Positions 23,218-33,669 of a stretch of 64,000 nt of DNA are shown one piece after another; position 1 is the stretch's first letter; every line of letters begins with the position of its first letter. Under the pieces are notes generated by a model. It ran no database searches. It had not been told where the DNA came from and was given only the letters and a program-made list of their open reading frames with translations. Origin of the DNA: Magnolia sinica (lineage: Eukaryota; Streptophyta; Magnoliopsida; Magnoliales; Magnoliaceae); assembly GCF_029962835.1 (NCBI RefSeq), contig NC_080582.1:18298032-18362031 (forward strand), in the 5' to 3' direction. A program made the position numbers and the translations under genes.

Positions 23218-23313
23218 CAGGCTATTGCAGTTGATGCATCTCTGATTCAGAGGAAGTTTCATCAAACGTTTGATAATCTTCTCATTCTGCTCCTCTTCCT
23301 TCCTACTGCTCAT
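23218..23313 (-). pseudogene. ArfGAP AGD14-like first exon (captured)
   Basis: Exactly 32 codons start at ATG 23313-23311. The reading begins MSSRKEEEQNEKIIKRLMKL and ends RCINCNSL, followed at once by a GT donor (gtaattgc). This is the start of the ArfGAP zinc-finger region of plant AGD14/AGD15-type ADP-ribosylation-factor GTPase activators; CxxC of the finger is present, and the second CxxC would lie in the missing next exon. About 150 bp of leader-like sequence upstream is also carried. There are no disabling changes in the exon itself. Confidence 0.8.
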
Positions 23314-24037
23314 TTTCTGCAATGGAATTGAAGAATCCGACCGAAAAAAAAAAAAACCCAGAGATTTCATATTTTCAGGCCGGTGATCAATGGATTGGAC
23401 AGTTGTGCTCAAAATCTGAGATTTCTAAGGGGATTTAGGGTTCAGATTCGAATGCAGGGTTTGAGAGCGAGAGAGAATGTGTGATCAAATGAGAGAGGAA
23501 ATTAGAAAAAATCAACATTCTGAGTAAAAACAGGACGAAACCTCTCGCATTCGCCTTTCAAAATGAGATTTCTCACGGAAACAGGCAAAAACCGAGCAAT
23601 GCAGTTACAAAATCCTAAAAATCGCTCCACAAGGTAACCTCAAAGAAAGAAAAACCGCGAGATTCGAAGTTCCAAAAAGCAGAAAACGTTGAGAAAATCG
23701 TCAGTAAGAAGCTTCTAGACTTCTCATCTCAGATAAGAAGATCTTTTTTTTCTTTTTGTTTTTTCCAAACGAACCCTGAACAAGCATTTATTGCAAGATT
23801 CATACAATCACAAAGATGAAAACCCAACAAACACCACATATCTAACTCAAAATGCGATCAATCACAAATATATTGGAAAATCCCTAATCTCAACAAAAGA
23901 AAGAAAAAAAAAACATTTGTAAACCATCAGATTCCGCCATAGACCAATCGCAACAAAAAGCCTAACCTGACCACGCCCAACACTGCTGTCGCCGAAACCC
24001 TAACCGGATTAACGGAACCGGTGGTGGGTGATGATGA

Positions 24038-24292
24038 TCATTTGGGGGTAACGATGGGGGGCGTGCCAACGGGAGGGATTTCTTCCGCTTTTAGACGGTA
24101 GAGATTGAAGGATCTGAGCCTTTCTAAAACGGAGGAGGTGCGGGCAAGCTGGGGTTTGGGGTTCTTTTCTTCCTTTTGGGAGGAAGGGAAGGAAATGGTG
24201 CTGATGACGACATTGATGAGGATGAAGAGAACGGTAGGGATGAACCAGCTGTGCATGGAATCCCAGATGGACGGCAGTGATTCTTCAAGCAT
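24038..24292 (-). pseudogene. DUF4408 / A70-like protein N-terminus (captured)
   Basis: An intact 84-codon frame starts at ATG 24292-24290. It opens MLEESLPSIWDSMHSWFIPT, continues with one membrane-spanning helix (about residues 14-36), and then QLARTSSVLERLRSFNLY. This is the conserved N-terminal block of plant DUF4408 membrane proteins, including the PAMP-induced A70 type. It stops after VTPK, whereas family members continue another 100-200 residues with a C-terminal DUF761 motif. The start codon and membrane segment are uncorrupted, so a short membrane peptide could be made if transcribed. Confidence 0.75.
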
Positions 24293-24469
24293 TATTATTA
24301 TTTTTTTAAAATTTCTAGATGCTGGAGATGATTTTTCCTTTTCTTCTTTTGCTCTGGAGAAGAAGAAAGGGGTCTGAGACAACTGCTGTTGCAGAGATCC
24401 TTTTTCTCCTGACCTAATCAACTTGGTGGCCGTACGAATGTTTCAAACGGTGGTCACCCAATCCCCTCA

Positions 24470-24600
24470 TTTCCTTCCGTGAGGCCCACTTGAATTTTCG
24501 ATCCAACTCAATCTTATCCTAATGTTCTAAAATGATCTCTCAAAACAAATGCACGGTATAGATCTCTCACAAACATCATGGTGGGCCTGATCTTAATTAA
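24470..24600. repeat. MITE fragment near the CACTA right end
   Basis: gtgaggcccacttgaatttt and acaaacatcatggtgggcct match the wording of the local GTGGTCCAC MITE family, suggesting a decayed half-copy between the A70 fragment and the right terminus. Confidence 0.4.
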
Positions 24601-24726
24601 GTGTTTAGAAATGTGCCCCATCTCTGTACTTGAGTACGGTTCGAAACCGTTTTGCATCAGAAAGGGCTTAAAACCGTTTCTGAACCAAAACTATAGCCGT
24701 TCCAGAACAGCAATTTTGGTGTAGTG

Positions 24727-26370
24727 GAGAGAAGCTCTTAGATTTGCTTCCTACTCTGCTGTGTAGAGGGAAGCTCTACTGCCCTCTGTTGTTTTACATG
24801 TTTGGGAGTTGATTTTGTTTGTCAGGAGTCCTAAAGGTGGTGAGTTGAAGAGTGGTTGCAACTGGTTTGGCAGGGCCTGGTTGGATATTGTCATGATACT
24901 GAGGTCGGTCCTTGTTGAATGTGATAGTGCTAATGACAAGCAGTCCAGTGGAATTCTGATGTATGCCCCTCAAGTTTCTGGTCTCTTCCTTGCAGGAGCT
25001 GTGCTGTTCAGGCAGCCAGTCCAGATTCTGTTTGAGAGTTTTGCTAGTCAAGGCCTGTTGTAGGTGGGCACTCTTTCACCATCAGTCCTCTGGGACTGTC
25101 CACTGGGGAAGGCTTTGTTAGTTGTTGGGCTAGCAGCATCTGATGTAGGGGTAGCTGCTTTGGGAGATTCAGCCAGCTCTTTTTGTTTCTACTAGTAGCT
25201 GTATGTTAGCTTGTTGGAAGTGGGATTTTGGTTGTGTTCTTGTTAATGGTTTTAGGCTGGCCTGATTTCAGTTCTTTTTTTTCTTTCTTTTTTCTGGTGA
25301 AGCGGGGTCGTGCTGGTGGCCTATGATAGGTGGTTGGTTAGTGTTTTATTGTGGCTCTGGGTTGTTTTTGTTCTTATTCTGTGGTTGTGAATTTGTGAAA
25401 TTATACAATCTTCTTTTCTTTCATGGAGCCCACCCGAAGGGTTGTACATCCTTTGTTTTTCACACACACACCCCCCTCTAAATTTGTGAATGAGATCAAC
25501 ACCATTAAAGACAGATTTGAGAATCATCAGAGGTAACCAACACTTTAGATGGGTTCCCTGGGAAAACTGTTCAAACATGAATTAGATGGCATACATAAAA
25601 ATATGCAGTGTTTTACATTCTAGAATAAGACAAATGGGAATCAGTCATGCAGGGAGTAAAAATCTAACAAGTCCTGATGAACAGTTAGTTTGTCGGAAAG
25701 GGCTGAATGTGGGTTAATTGAGATGAATAGAATACCTAGAAACCGGTAATCTTCTTTGGATGTGCCTCCTTGGTTTGAATGTCTATTTGCACTCTCTGAA
25801 GAAGCTTACAATCAGAGTCATGACTTGGGTATTGTTAAAAGTAGATTGCTCCAGACATCAGTACTCAAACAGCCACAAACAAGTACATAGAAAACTGATA
25901 AAAATAAAAGAAATGGAAATGTCACTTACAGAAAATACAATATGAATAGCAAATAATCTCGCGGTGTATTTTCAAATTCATATAATCCCTGCAGAGAAAC
26001 CAACAAAAGTTGCATCAGGTCAGACTATGCAGAAAAACAAAGGCACCCAAAGAAAACAAGCAGGGAAACCAAATTCCCTGACATATCCCCTTCTGATCTG
26101 CTGCATTCCATACAGGCAGGACCCTCCTTTCATTGATCGAGACCGTTCATCCGGTGGACCATGTTGTGAATGGGGCTACATGCAAGAAAAAAAAAATCCA
26201 CCAGTAATTAATTAAATGTTTGTTTTTAGGTGAATTGTGGATCAGTGCCACTGAGGTGCACATTTGATGAAATCGAAAGGAAACAACCAGTAGTGTAGGG
26301 TCCCACCTTAAACCCCACAAGACTGTAGAAAAAGTATACCAAGCACCTTGACATTCAAGGCCGCAAAAGA
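24727..26370. other. Intergenic, T/G-rich, no gene recognised
   Basis: This begins with the target duplication GAG and continues the sequence interrupted at 18050. 25280-25450 ends with ttctttcatggagcccaccc-type sequence. Several 60-85 codon frames on both strands have no recognisable motif. Confidence 0.5.
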
Positions 26371-26569
26371 AGTAATTAGAGATTTCGAATTCTCAAATCA
26401 GTAATTAGGAATTTTAAGTCTCAAATCGGGCAATTAGGGATTTCGAATTCTCAAATCAACAATTAGAGATTTCGATTTTCAAATGAGAAATTACTGATTT
26501 CAATTCCCAAATTGGTAATTCGGGATTTGGATTCCCAAATCAAGCGATGAGGATTTCAACACCCAAATG
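26371..26569. repeat. Seven-unit ~28-bp minisatellite
   Basis: Units follow the pattern aattagRgatttcgaattct-caaatc with progressive divergence from left to right (28-30 bp each). It sits directly against the MITE at 26570, about 550 bp upstream of the PPR start. Confidence 0.8.
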
Positions 26570-26950
26570 TCTATCCATTTTTTCAACTCATCTTAGGGCA
26601 AAATGGGGCAGATCAAAATCTCAGGTGGACCACACCACAGGAAATAGTGGTGAAAAACAGCTACCTCTAGAAACTTCTTGGGATCCACAAAAGTTTCGTA
26701 TCAAGTTGATGTTTGTGTTGTCTCTTCATCTAATCCTGTGACCTTATCAACTAGTCGGATGGCAAATAAATGTTACAGTGGGCCCTAGGGAGTTTTTAAT
26801 GGTGGACGTTCAATCAACAATGTTTTCTTGTGGTGTGGTCCGCCTGAGATTTGGATCTACCTCATTGTTAACCTCATGCCGTTAAATGATATGAAAAAAA
26901 TGGATGGACGGCGTGGATAAAACACATAAATCATGGTTGGGCCCACAGCA
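26570..26950. mobile_element. MITE (GTGGTCCAC family) in the PPR promoter region
   Basis: A near full-length copy. The first half reads catcttagggcaaaatgggg, caggtggaccacaccacagg and ggcaaataaatgtta. The second half reads the complementary wording ttgtggtgtggtccgcctga, then ggatggacggcgtggataaa and a terminal catggttgggcccaca. The two halves are roughly palindromic. The extreme left terminus seems missing. It ends about 170 bp before the PPR start. Confidence 0.75.
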
Positions 26951-27012
26951 CCGACCAGTTCCGAATCCGAGTCCCCTTTTATCGACGCAGCAGCCCCCAC
27001 CGCCCTTTTCTC

Positions 27013-27038
27013 GACGAAGAGAGAGAGAGAGAGAGAGA
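27013..27038. repeat. (GA)n tract in the PPR 5' region
   Basis: About 11 GA dinucleotides, 85 bp upstream of the start codon. Such tracts are common in plant 5' leaders and core promoters. Confidence 0.7.
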
Positions 27039-27121
27039 TGGGAGGAGCTGCTGTATAGAGATGAAATTCGAATTTTTCGACCGTTAGCCTGTAAAGTGAA
27101 ATCCACCCCTCCCTCCTTTGA

Positions 27122-29026
27122 ATGCTCTTCCACTCCAAACCCAACCTTCTTCAATACCTCACCTTTGCATCTCTTAAACAATGCACTCAAATTCATGCAC
27201 AGATGATCATAACTGGGAGGGCTCGCCGCCCACCCGCAATCTCTCATCTATTGAGATCGCTCGTGGATCTCGACACCTGCAATCTTCCCTACGCCCTCGC
27301 CATCTTTCGTCAGATTCCGGGACCCACCTCCTTCTTATGGAATACCATCATCAGGGACTGTTCAAGACACGGCGCCCCGCAAGAATCCATCTCTCTTTAT
27401 CTCGAAATGTGCCGGAACAGCGTGGTTCCAGACAACTACACCTTCCAGTTCTTGTTCAAGGCATGCGCTCTGTGTTTTTCGTTCAGAGCAGGGCAGGCGA
27501 TCCACGGCAATTATATTAAGGTAGTTGATGTATCTGATGTTTTCGTGGGGAATTCTCTGATTCATATGTACTCGGAGTTTGGATGGGTTGATGTCGCCCG
27601 ACGAGTTTTTGATGAAATGGGTCAGAAGAATGTGGTGTCGTGGACAGTGATGGTTGGTGGTTATGTGAAAATTGGAGACATGGGTGAGGCTCGGAGGGTC
27701 TTTGATGAAATGCCTGAGAGAAATGTGGTTTCTTGGACTAGCATGATTGCAGGTTATTCTCAGAATGATCTCGCAGAAGAAGCTGTTGGGTTTTTTAAAA
27801 GGATAGTGGTGGATGGTGTTAAACCGGATGCTGTCGCGATGATTTCGGTGCTTTCCGCTTGCACGCGATTAGGGGATTTGGATTTGGGCAAATGGGTTCA
27901 TCAATTTGTTGATAGAGAGAGGATCAACATTACTCAAAAATTGGGTGTTGCTTTGATTGATATGTACACGGAGTGTGGAGATGTAAATGCTGCACGTCAG
28001 GTTTTTGATAGAATGGTTTGGAAGATTGTAGCTGCTTGGAATGCCATGATCGATGGTTACTGTAAATTAGGTGATTTTGAAAGCGCTCGTCTGCTTTATA
28101 ATCAAATGGGCCAGCGTGATCTCATCACGTTCAATTCGATGATCACTGGCTACATTCAAAGCAGTAGCTTCATGGAGGCCTTATTATTGTTCGCAGAGTT
28201 GTGGGTTTTGGATTTGAAGCCCGATAAGTTCACAATGGTGGGTCTACTCATTACTTGTGGAAACTTGGGCGCACTCAATCAGGGAAAGTGTTTGCATACA
28301 TTAATTTTGGAAAGTCTGATTGAGTCAGATGTTTTTCTCGGGACGGCACTTGTAGACATGTATGCAAAGTGTGGGAGTATAGATCAAGCCATATTGGTCT
28401 TTAATAGAATGCATGAGAAGGATGTGTTAGCTTGGACCGCGATGATTTCAGGCCTGGCAATGCATGGTGATGGGAAATCGGCTCTCGCCCACTTTTCGAT
28501 GATGCAAAAGGAAGGGATTCAGCCTAACAGAGTGACATATATTGGTGTTCTAAATGGCTGCAGCCATTCGGGCCTCGTTCAAGAAGGTTGGCAGCATTTC
28601 AGTGAGATGACATCTTTATACAACATAGAGCCTGAGGTTGAGCACTATGGATGCATGGTTGATCTTCTCGGCCGTGCTGGTTACCTAGAGGAAGCAGATG
28701 AGCTCATCCAAAACATGCAGATGGAACCAAATGCCGTTATATGGGGGTCATTGTTAGGTGCTAGTAGAGTTTATAACAATGTCACTTTTGCTGAAAAGGC
28801 AGCAAAACATCTTCTTGTTCTAGAGCCTCATAAGGATGCTGTGTATGTACTCTTATACAATGTATATGCGAGTTCTGGAAGATGGGCCAATGCCACCCAG
28901 ATCAGGGGCATGATGGAAGAGAAGGGGATAAAAAAGATAGCTGGGTGTAGTTCCATTGTGGTGGATGGGAAAATACATGAATTCACTGCAGGCGATAGAT
29001 CGCATTCCCAATTCGAGGAAATCTGA
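27122..29026 (+). CDS. Pentatricopeptide repeat protein, PLS-E(+) part
   Basis: 634 intronless codons for an organelle RNA-binding protein of the PLS subfamily, usually involved in C-to-U RNA editing. The N-terminus has the LKQCTQIHAQMI block common to these proteins. About 14 repeats of P, L and S type follow, for example NVVSWTVMVGGYVKIGDMGE, NVVSWTSMIAGYSQNDLAE and DVLAWTAMISGLAMHGDGK, then E/E+ motifs (GCSSIVVDGKIHEFTAGDRS). The frame stops at TGA 29024-29026 inside the linker to the DYW domain, which continues in the same frame (next entry). CGA (Arg) to TGA would be one C-to-T change. If the stop is real, the product lacks its deaminase domain and would need a partner or be non-functional. 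No clear transit peptide could be judged by eye. Confidence 0.92.
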   Translation: MLFHSKPNLLQYLTFASLKQCTQIHAQMIITGRARRPPAISHLLRSLVDLDTCNLPYALAIFRQIPGPTSFLWNTIIRDCSRHGAPQESISLYLEMCRNSVVPDNYTFQFLFKACALCFSFRAGQAIHGNYIKVVDVSDVFVGNSLIHMYSEFGWVDVARRVFDEMGQKNVVSWTVMVGGYVKIGDMGEARRVFDEMPERNVVSWTSMIAGYSQNDLAEEAVGFFKRIVVDGVKPDAVAMISVLSACTRLGDLDLGKWVHQFVDRERINITQKLGVALIDMYTECGDVNAARQVFDRMVWKIVAAWNAMIDGYCKLGDFESARLLYNQMGQRDLITFNSMITGYIQSSSFMEALLLFAELWVLDLKPDKFTMVGLLITCGNLGALNQGKCLHTLILESLIESDVFLGTALVDMYAKCGSIDQAILVFNRMHEKDVLAWTAMISGLAMHGDGKSALAHFSMMQKEGIQPNRVTYIGVLNGCSHSGLVQEGWQHFSEMTSLYNIEPEVEHYGCMVDLLGRAGYLEEADELIQNMQMEPNAVIWGSLLGASRVYNNVTFAEKAAKHLLVLEPHKDAVYVLLYNVYASSGRWANATQIRGMMEEKGIKKIAGCSSIVVDGKIHEFTAGDRSHSQFEEI

Positions 29027-29347
29027 TTGATGATCGGTGAAATGGCAAAGCAATTGAAGTTGGCAGGCCATGAGCCAGGTACGTCGGAAATCTCACTGGA
29101 TATTGACGAGGAGGAAAAGGAAGATGCTTTGTTTAATCACAGCGAAAAGATGGCTATTGCTTTTGGGATCATGAGATTAGGGGCCAATCTGCCTATTCAT
29201 GTACTTAAGAATCTGCGAGTGTGCAGAGATTGCCACTCTGCAATCAAGTTAATTGCCAAGATTTGGAATAGAGAGATAGTAGTTAGAGACCGGAGTCGCT
29301 TCCACCATTTTGGAGATGTGTGTATTTCGTGCAAGGATTTTTGGTGA
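29027..29347 (+). pseudogene. DYW deaminase domain beyond the in-frame stop
   Basis: Same frame as the PPR gene. It reads GEMAKQLKLAGHEP, then the deaminase signature HSEKMAIAFG (zinc ligand His and catalytic Glu), CRDCHSAIKLIAKI (CxxCH) and RFHHFGD, ending KDFW, the family's Asp-Tyr/Phe-Trp terminus. The second zinc site normally ends CSC before the final residues; here it reads C-I-S-C, so the Cys two positions before the conserved last Cys is Ile and a Cys sits one position earlier. Apart from the TGA upstream the domain is uninterrupted, so inactivation looks recent, or the TGA is a sequence or assembly error. Confidence 0.88.
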
Positions 29348-29718
29348 AATCTAACTGAAAGGATTCTTAAGATTGCAATAGCTTACAATTTTTAACTCAT
29401 AGTGGAACATTCATTGTGGTAGAACATTATTCATCTCTAGTATATGTAATGCGAGCAAAAGAGGACCACTTGCCCACACAATTAGTCTTCTGGGAGTTGG
29501 AACTATGAGATTTAATAAGGCATTAGAAGAGATTTACAGCATAGTTGAGAGTATTTAGAGAATTTTAAACTCGGCATGCTTATCAACCAACAATTCGGAT
29601 GTTACTACCCGTGTTGTGTCACCAAGGGTGATGATTTTACGCACTCTCATGCATCACTCGCATTTGGAATTTTTTTACTTTTTATTTTTTTAAATGTACG
29701 TGCATGCACCCTCTCTCT

Positions 29719-29801
29719 CCCTTCCCTATGTGTAGCCATGTTGCCCACACCCCTTCTCCCCCTTCCCTGTGTGTAGCCATGTTGCCCACACCCCTTCTTT
29801 C
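29719..29801. repeat. 41-bp tandem duplication
   Basis: cttccctatgtgtagccatg... starting at 29721 recurs at 29762 with one or two changes. Confidence 0.85.
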
Positions 29802-30567
29802 TCTTGGTGTAGTTCGCATCCCTTCTCTTTGCTCATAGCCCACACCGCTCTTCATGTAGCCTGAATTCTTCCCTCAATTACATGTTGAAAAAGAAATGAG
29901 CAAATGAAAGAGGCGAAACAAAATAAAACATAACTTAAAGATAGGCTTGAGGCACATTACAATGTCGCTATCTTTAAGGCAATATTTGCACCCTGCCAAT
30001 GTTTAAACTAGTTTGTGAGATGATTGTAGCAAATCCGCTTCTAGGATACTATAATATTCCTCTCCGGAACCGGAGAAATTTGGGCTTCAGCCTGCGAAAC
30101 CAAAAACTGCAATTCTAACACACTCCTACAATGTGCACCTCTTCTCTATATTTTGGAATTTATACCCAGACTTTTTTACTCTTTTGCAATTTACACCCTT
30201 GATTTATATAATATCTACAAAAAATTTTGAAAACGAATTAAAACAAGAAAATGATGGAGAGAGGTGATTGTTATAGCGTTGGAATGACCCACATTTTTTT
30301 AAAAATAAAATATAGAAAGACACTTTTGAGTCACTTTCATGAAAAGTCACATGGAGTCTTTTCATTTAATTACAACTTTCAACATACAATTTGAATTCAA
30401 ATTGTTCCATTTCATCAAAAGCCACCAAGATCAACAGTCACTATGGTTGGATTTTATTTTATTTTGGAAAAAATACAACAATTTCCCATTATTTTTCAAA
30501 ATTAAGAGGCAGAGTATGTGAGTAAAATAAATGTGCAGGAGAAGGTATCTTTTAGACTTGAACCATC

Positions 30568-30635
30568 ACTTAATATAGACACATCAAAGTTGCATCAAGT
30601 CACTTAATATAGACACATCAAAGTTGCATCAAATC
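30568..30635. repeat. 34-bp tandem duplication
   Basis: acttaatatagacacatcaa... starts at 30568 and again at 30602, almost identical. Confidence 0.9.
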
Positions 30636-31013
30636 CTTAGTGATTGTGGTCTTAAACTAAATATTATATGTGACACAACCAAATATGTCACACACATATT
30701 TCAAGTAATAGTGTGTTCTAAAATTGGTAGCACATGAACGGTGCTCAATTACGAATTCATGAGTTCATGAGAGCTACCAAAACTCTCGAACATCGGGAAA
30801 CAACCTCAATTCCAATCACGATATAAGAGAGCCCTTATAAATGCCCTTATAATAATAGCACTATTAAAAGAATTGACTAAGAGTAAATGTTCATCCTCAT
30901 TTTTATCATTACTTATACTAGCACTATAGATACATCTAAGGAGGAGAGAGCTACCTAGTGGGGTTGGCTAATAGTGAAGTGTGATCTGATAGTGGGTGTA
31001 CTAACAAGCTAAC

Positions 31014-31050
31014 AATAAAAATAAAAATAAAAATAAAAATAAAAATAAAA
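31014..31050. repeat. (AATAAA)n short tandem repeat
   Basis: About six copies of a six-base A-rich unit. Confidence 0.9.
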
Positions 31051-31339
31051 TCTAAGGAGAGAGCTAAGAGTTCTTGGTGCGCCACTTCACCTACTTCATA
31101 TGAGGTACTTTGCCTATTGAACCTATTAATTTAGGTTATGTTTCCCTTATCTAGTATCTATGATGTTAACTTAGGTCTCATTTCTCTTTATGTTTTACTG
31201 ACAACATCTCTTATCAGTCTCTTCATGAGTGGGTTGACTAGATTATATATGGATTGTGGGTTCACGAGATTATATATGGATTACACATTTTGAATTGTTA
31301 TAACTCCATCACCAAGCATCTACCATACAAAACTATCTT

Positions 31340-32340
31340 AAACTGATTTCTCAAGATTTTCCATTATAAGTCTGATTATATGCCATTGACAATATTAAAC
31401 TATCACAATAGATAGAGATAGGACCAATGACGGTATTTCCAATAATAGGTTTTGCAACAATTATGTTTCTTTGCTACTAGCCACGAAAGCTATTACTTTA
31501 TATTTCATGGTAGAATAAGATATTCAATGCTTCTTGAGTTCTTAAGAAATGCCGACTCTTCCAAGTATAAAAACTCATTCCCTGGTAAACTTGGATTCAT
31601 TAGAAACCACGATTCACCTTACATCATATTCTTCAAGCCCACTAGGTAACTAAAAAAGTGTAAGGCATAATTAATAATTTCTTCAAGTATCAAAGTAATG
31701 TACAAATAACATTTAAAATTATCTAAACTTAGATTGTTGGTAAACTTACTTAAGTTACTTATTGCAAAAGCAATATTAAGTCTTATAGATATCATGACAC
31801 ACATAAAAATACTAATCACCTTGGAATACTCTAATTGAAATATACTACGGTCTTAGTTTATAAGTAACTTAATGTTAGAACAAAAAGAAGTAGAAAAACT
31901 TTTTGAGTATCTTTCAATATAATGTAACGGAGATGGTCGTACTGTTCTCATTCCTTATTAGCTTAATACTTAAAACTGCATTTGCTTCACCCATATCCTT
32001 CATGTCAAAATTAAATAATAAGAATCATTTGTTGTCTTTTGTTACTTTTAAACATGTGTTAAAGATTGGCATACCGTCTGCATGTATGTATTTACTTTTT
32101 CATTATTAGAAAATTTTAAATGGATGTTAGAGCAACTAAAACTTAAATAGTTGATATCCTGATTACTGAAGTATAATTATCGAAGAAGTTAACACATTCT
32201 CTTAATGTAAATCTTTTAGCCACTAGTCTAGTCTTAAACCTTTTTGTTGTTTCAATGTCTTAATTTTCTTTTGAATAACTATTTATAACTAATTTGTTTT
32301 AATCTTGAAGGTAGATTCATTAGTTTCTATGTCCCATTAT
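31340..32340 (-). pseudogene. Second, highly decayed copia RT/RNase H relic
   Basis: Recognisable minus-strand pieces occur in the correct order. Near 32230-32160 is RFKTRLVAKRFTLRE with FFDNYTSVIRISTI (RT start). Near 31995-31935 is FDMKDMGEANAVLSIKLIRN. Near 31800-31730 is MISIRLNIAFAISNLSKFTN (the usual TRPDIAFAVSxLSRF block). Near 31425-31370 is PISIYCDS followed by YNGKS (RNase H). Stops and indels are dense and no LTRs were found. It is clearly older than the copia element at 5.9 kb. Confidence 0.75.
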
Positions 32341-33669
32341 ATCCATCTCAACTTTTACAACATCCTTCTAAAAAGAAACATCCTAATGTCTAAGGGCATC
32401 ATTTTGATTTTCCTTATTATATTTCCTTTTTCTCCTTCTATTAGCAGAAGGTAGAAGTCAAGTCCGAATAATGTACCTACTTTGATTCTCTTATCAATTT
32501 TACGTTGATGTAGGATAGAATGATCTAATCAAATACAATGCCATGAAATTAGAAGACAGAATAACTAGAGTAATGGAACGAAAAAATAAAGCATGTATGA
32601 GGTAGGAATATGCGACAGGAAATGCAATCAATCCCTTAAACGATCAATATGAAAACATTCCCGTATTGTCATTGGGAGTGTTTTTCGTTGCATCCTCTCT
32701 AACAAGTATTGCACCTGAGTTACCCGTACCATGTATTTTTATTCAATGCTTGGTCAAATAGTGTGTGGTTTGAGGGTCTGCCAACAATCCTGTCACCTGG
32801 TTTTCCATGCCATGAATAGGTCATGGCCCAATCTTCCTATTGGAAAATCGTAGCCAGTGATTGTTCTTCTCGAATGTGGGTTAGTTGCCAAACTGTTCAT
32901 TTGCTCCCCAAGGCAATTAAGGTAATCCAGAGACACTAGTCAATTCATTGCTCCCCATATCGTATGATCAGTGTTTGCAATCTTGATATTATCGATATCA
33001 CAGTTCACAGATACAAACCCAGCTTTAATATCAGAAATTCCTAATATTGCCAATATTGTTGCAAGATATTGGCATGCATAGACGATATAGTAATATTTAT
33101 AAGTTACCATCGGTTAATATGTAAGTGGTATCAATACCAGTGATATCAGCAATAACAGACCCTTCCCTTGGAAATTTTAAAAAAATAAAAATAACAAAAA
33201 ACCCCTAAAAGTTCTCTCTTTTTTTCCCTCATATCTTTCACTTCTAATTCGTTCCTAGCGTAAATCTCTCCAAACCCTTCTAATTTTTTGGAGGAAAACC
33301 AATTTATTTGTGTAAAATCACGATTGGACAGGATTTGAGATAGCCAATTTTGAAATGGTGAGATTTTTTATTTATTTTTATTTTTTTTTCACTTAGAATG
33401 ATTAGAAATAAGACGAAAAACTATTATTTTGTATGTTTTCATGCAAAATCATGGATTCGAAGCTATGATTTGGGGATCTTGAAATTTTGATTTTTTTTTT
33501 TTTTTTAATTTCACCTTTTTGAATTGTAATTAAATTACAGAAAAGTTAATTTGAACATGTTGGAGGTTGATCTACAAATTCATCGAAGTTTAGGAATTTT
33601 CTAAAAAAAATATTTTTTAATTAAAAAATAAATTATTTTTTTCAAAAAATCCAATTTAATTAGCGGTTA
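32341..33669. other. AT-rich sequence, possible gatattggc-type MITE
   Basis: 33000-33160 contains several inverted gatatt/aatatc pieces (ttgatattatcgatatcac, ccagtgatatcagcaataac). This pattern is typical of small Mutator-like or hAT MITEs, but ends are not clear. 33480-33660 looks like a partial, more diverged copy of the tandem unit that follows. Confidence 0.4.

Larger units (their letters stand above)
18051..24726 (-). mobile_element. Non-autonomous CACTA (En/Spm) transposon carrying host gene fragments
   Basis: The right end reads attttggtgtagtg, the reverse complement of CACTACACCAAAAT. The left end reads cattataccaaaat, 12 of 14 matches, with CACTA degraded to CATTA. The 3-bp target duplication GAG is exact (18048-18050 and 24727-24729). 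Both subterminal zones carry the aacggttttaaaccgtt motif in both orientations (18070-18250 and 24640-24705), as expected for CACTA transposase binding regions. No transposase or TNPA-like frame is visible in the 6676 bp. The interior instead carries exon fragments of several unrelated host genes, all on the minus strand and mostly keeping GT/AG intron borders (entries below). This matches the Pack-CACTA concept. Confidence 0.85.
29348..31339. other. AT-rich intergenic sequence with short tandem repeats
   Basis: No gene seen. It includes the repeats at 29719-29801, 30568-30635 and 31014-31050. Confidence 0.5.

Noticed and set aside
27181-27519. 112-codon plus-strand frame overlapping the PPR start
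   Set aside because: An alternative frame of the PPR gene without recognisable domain.
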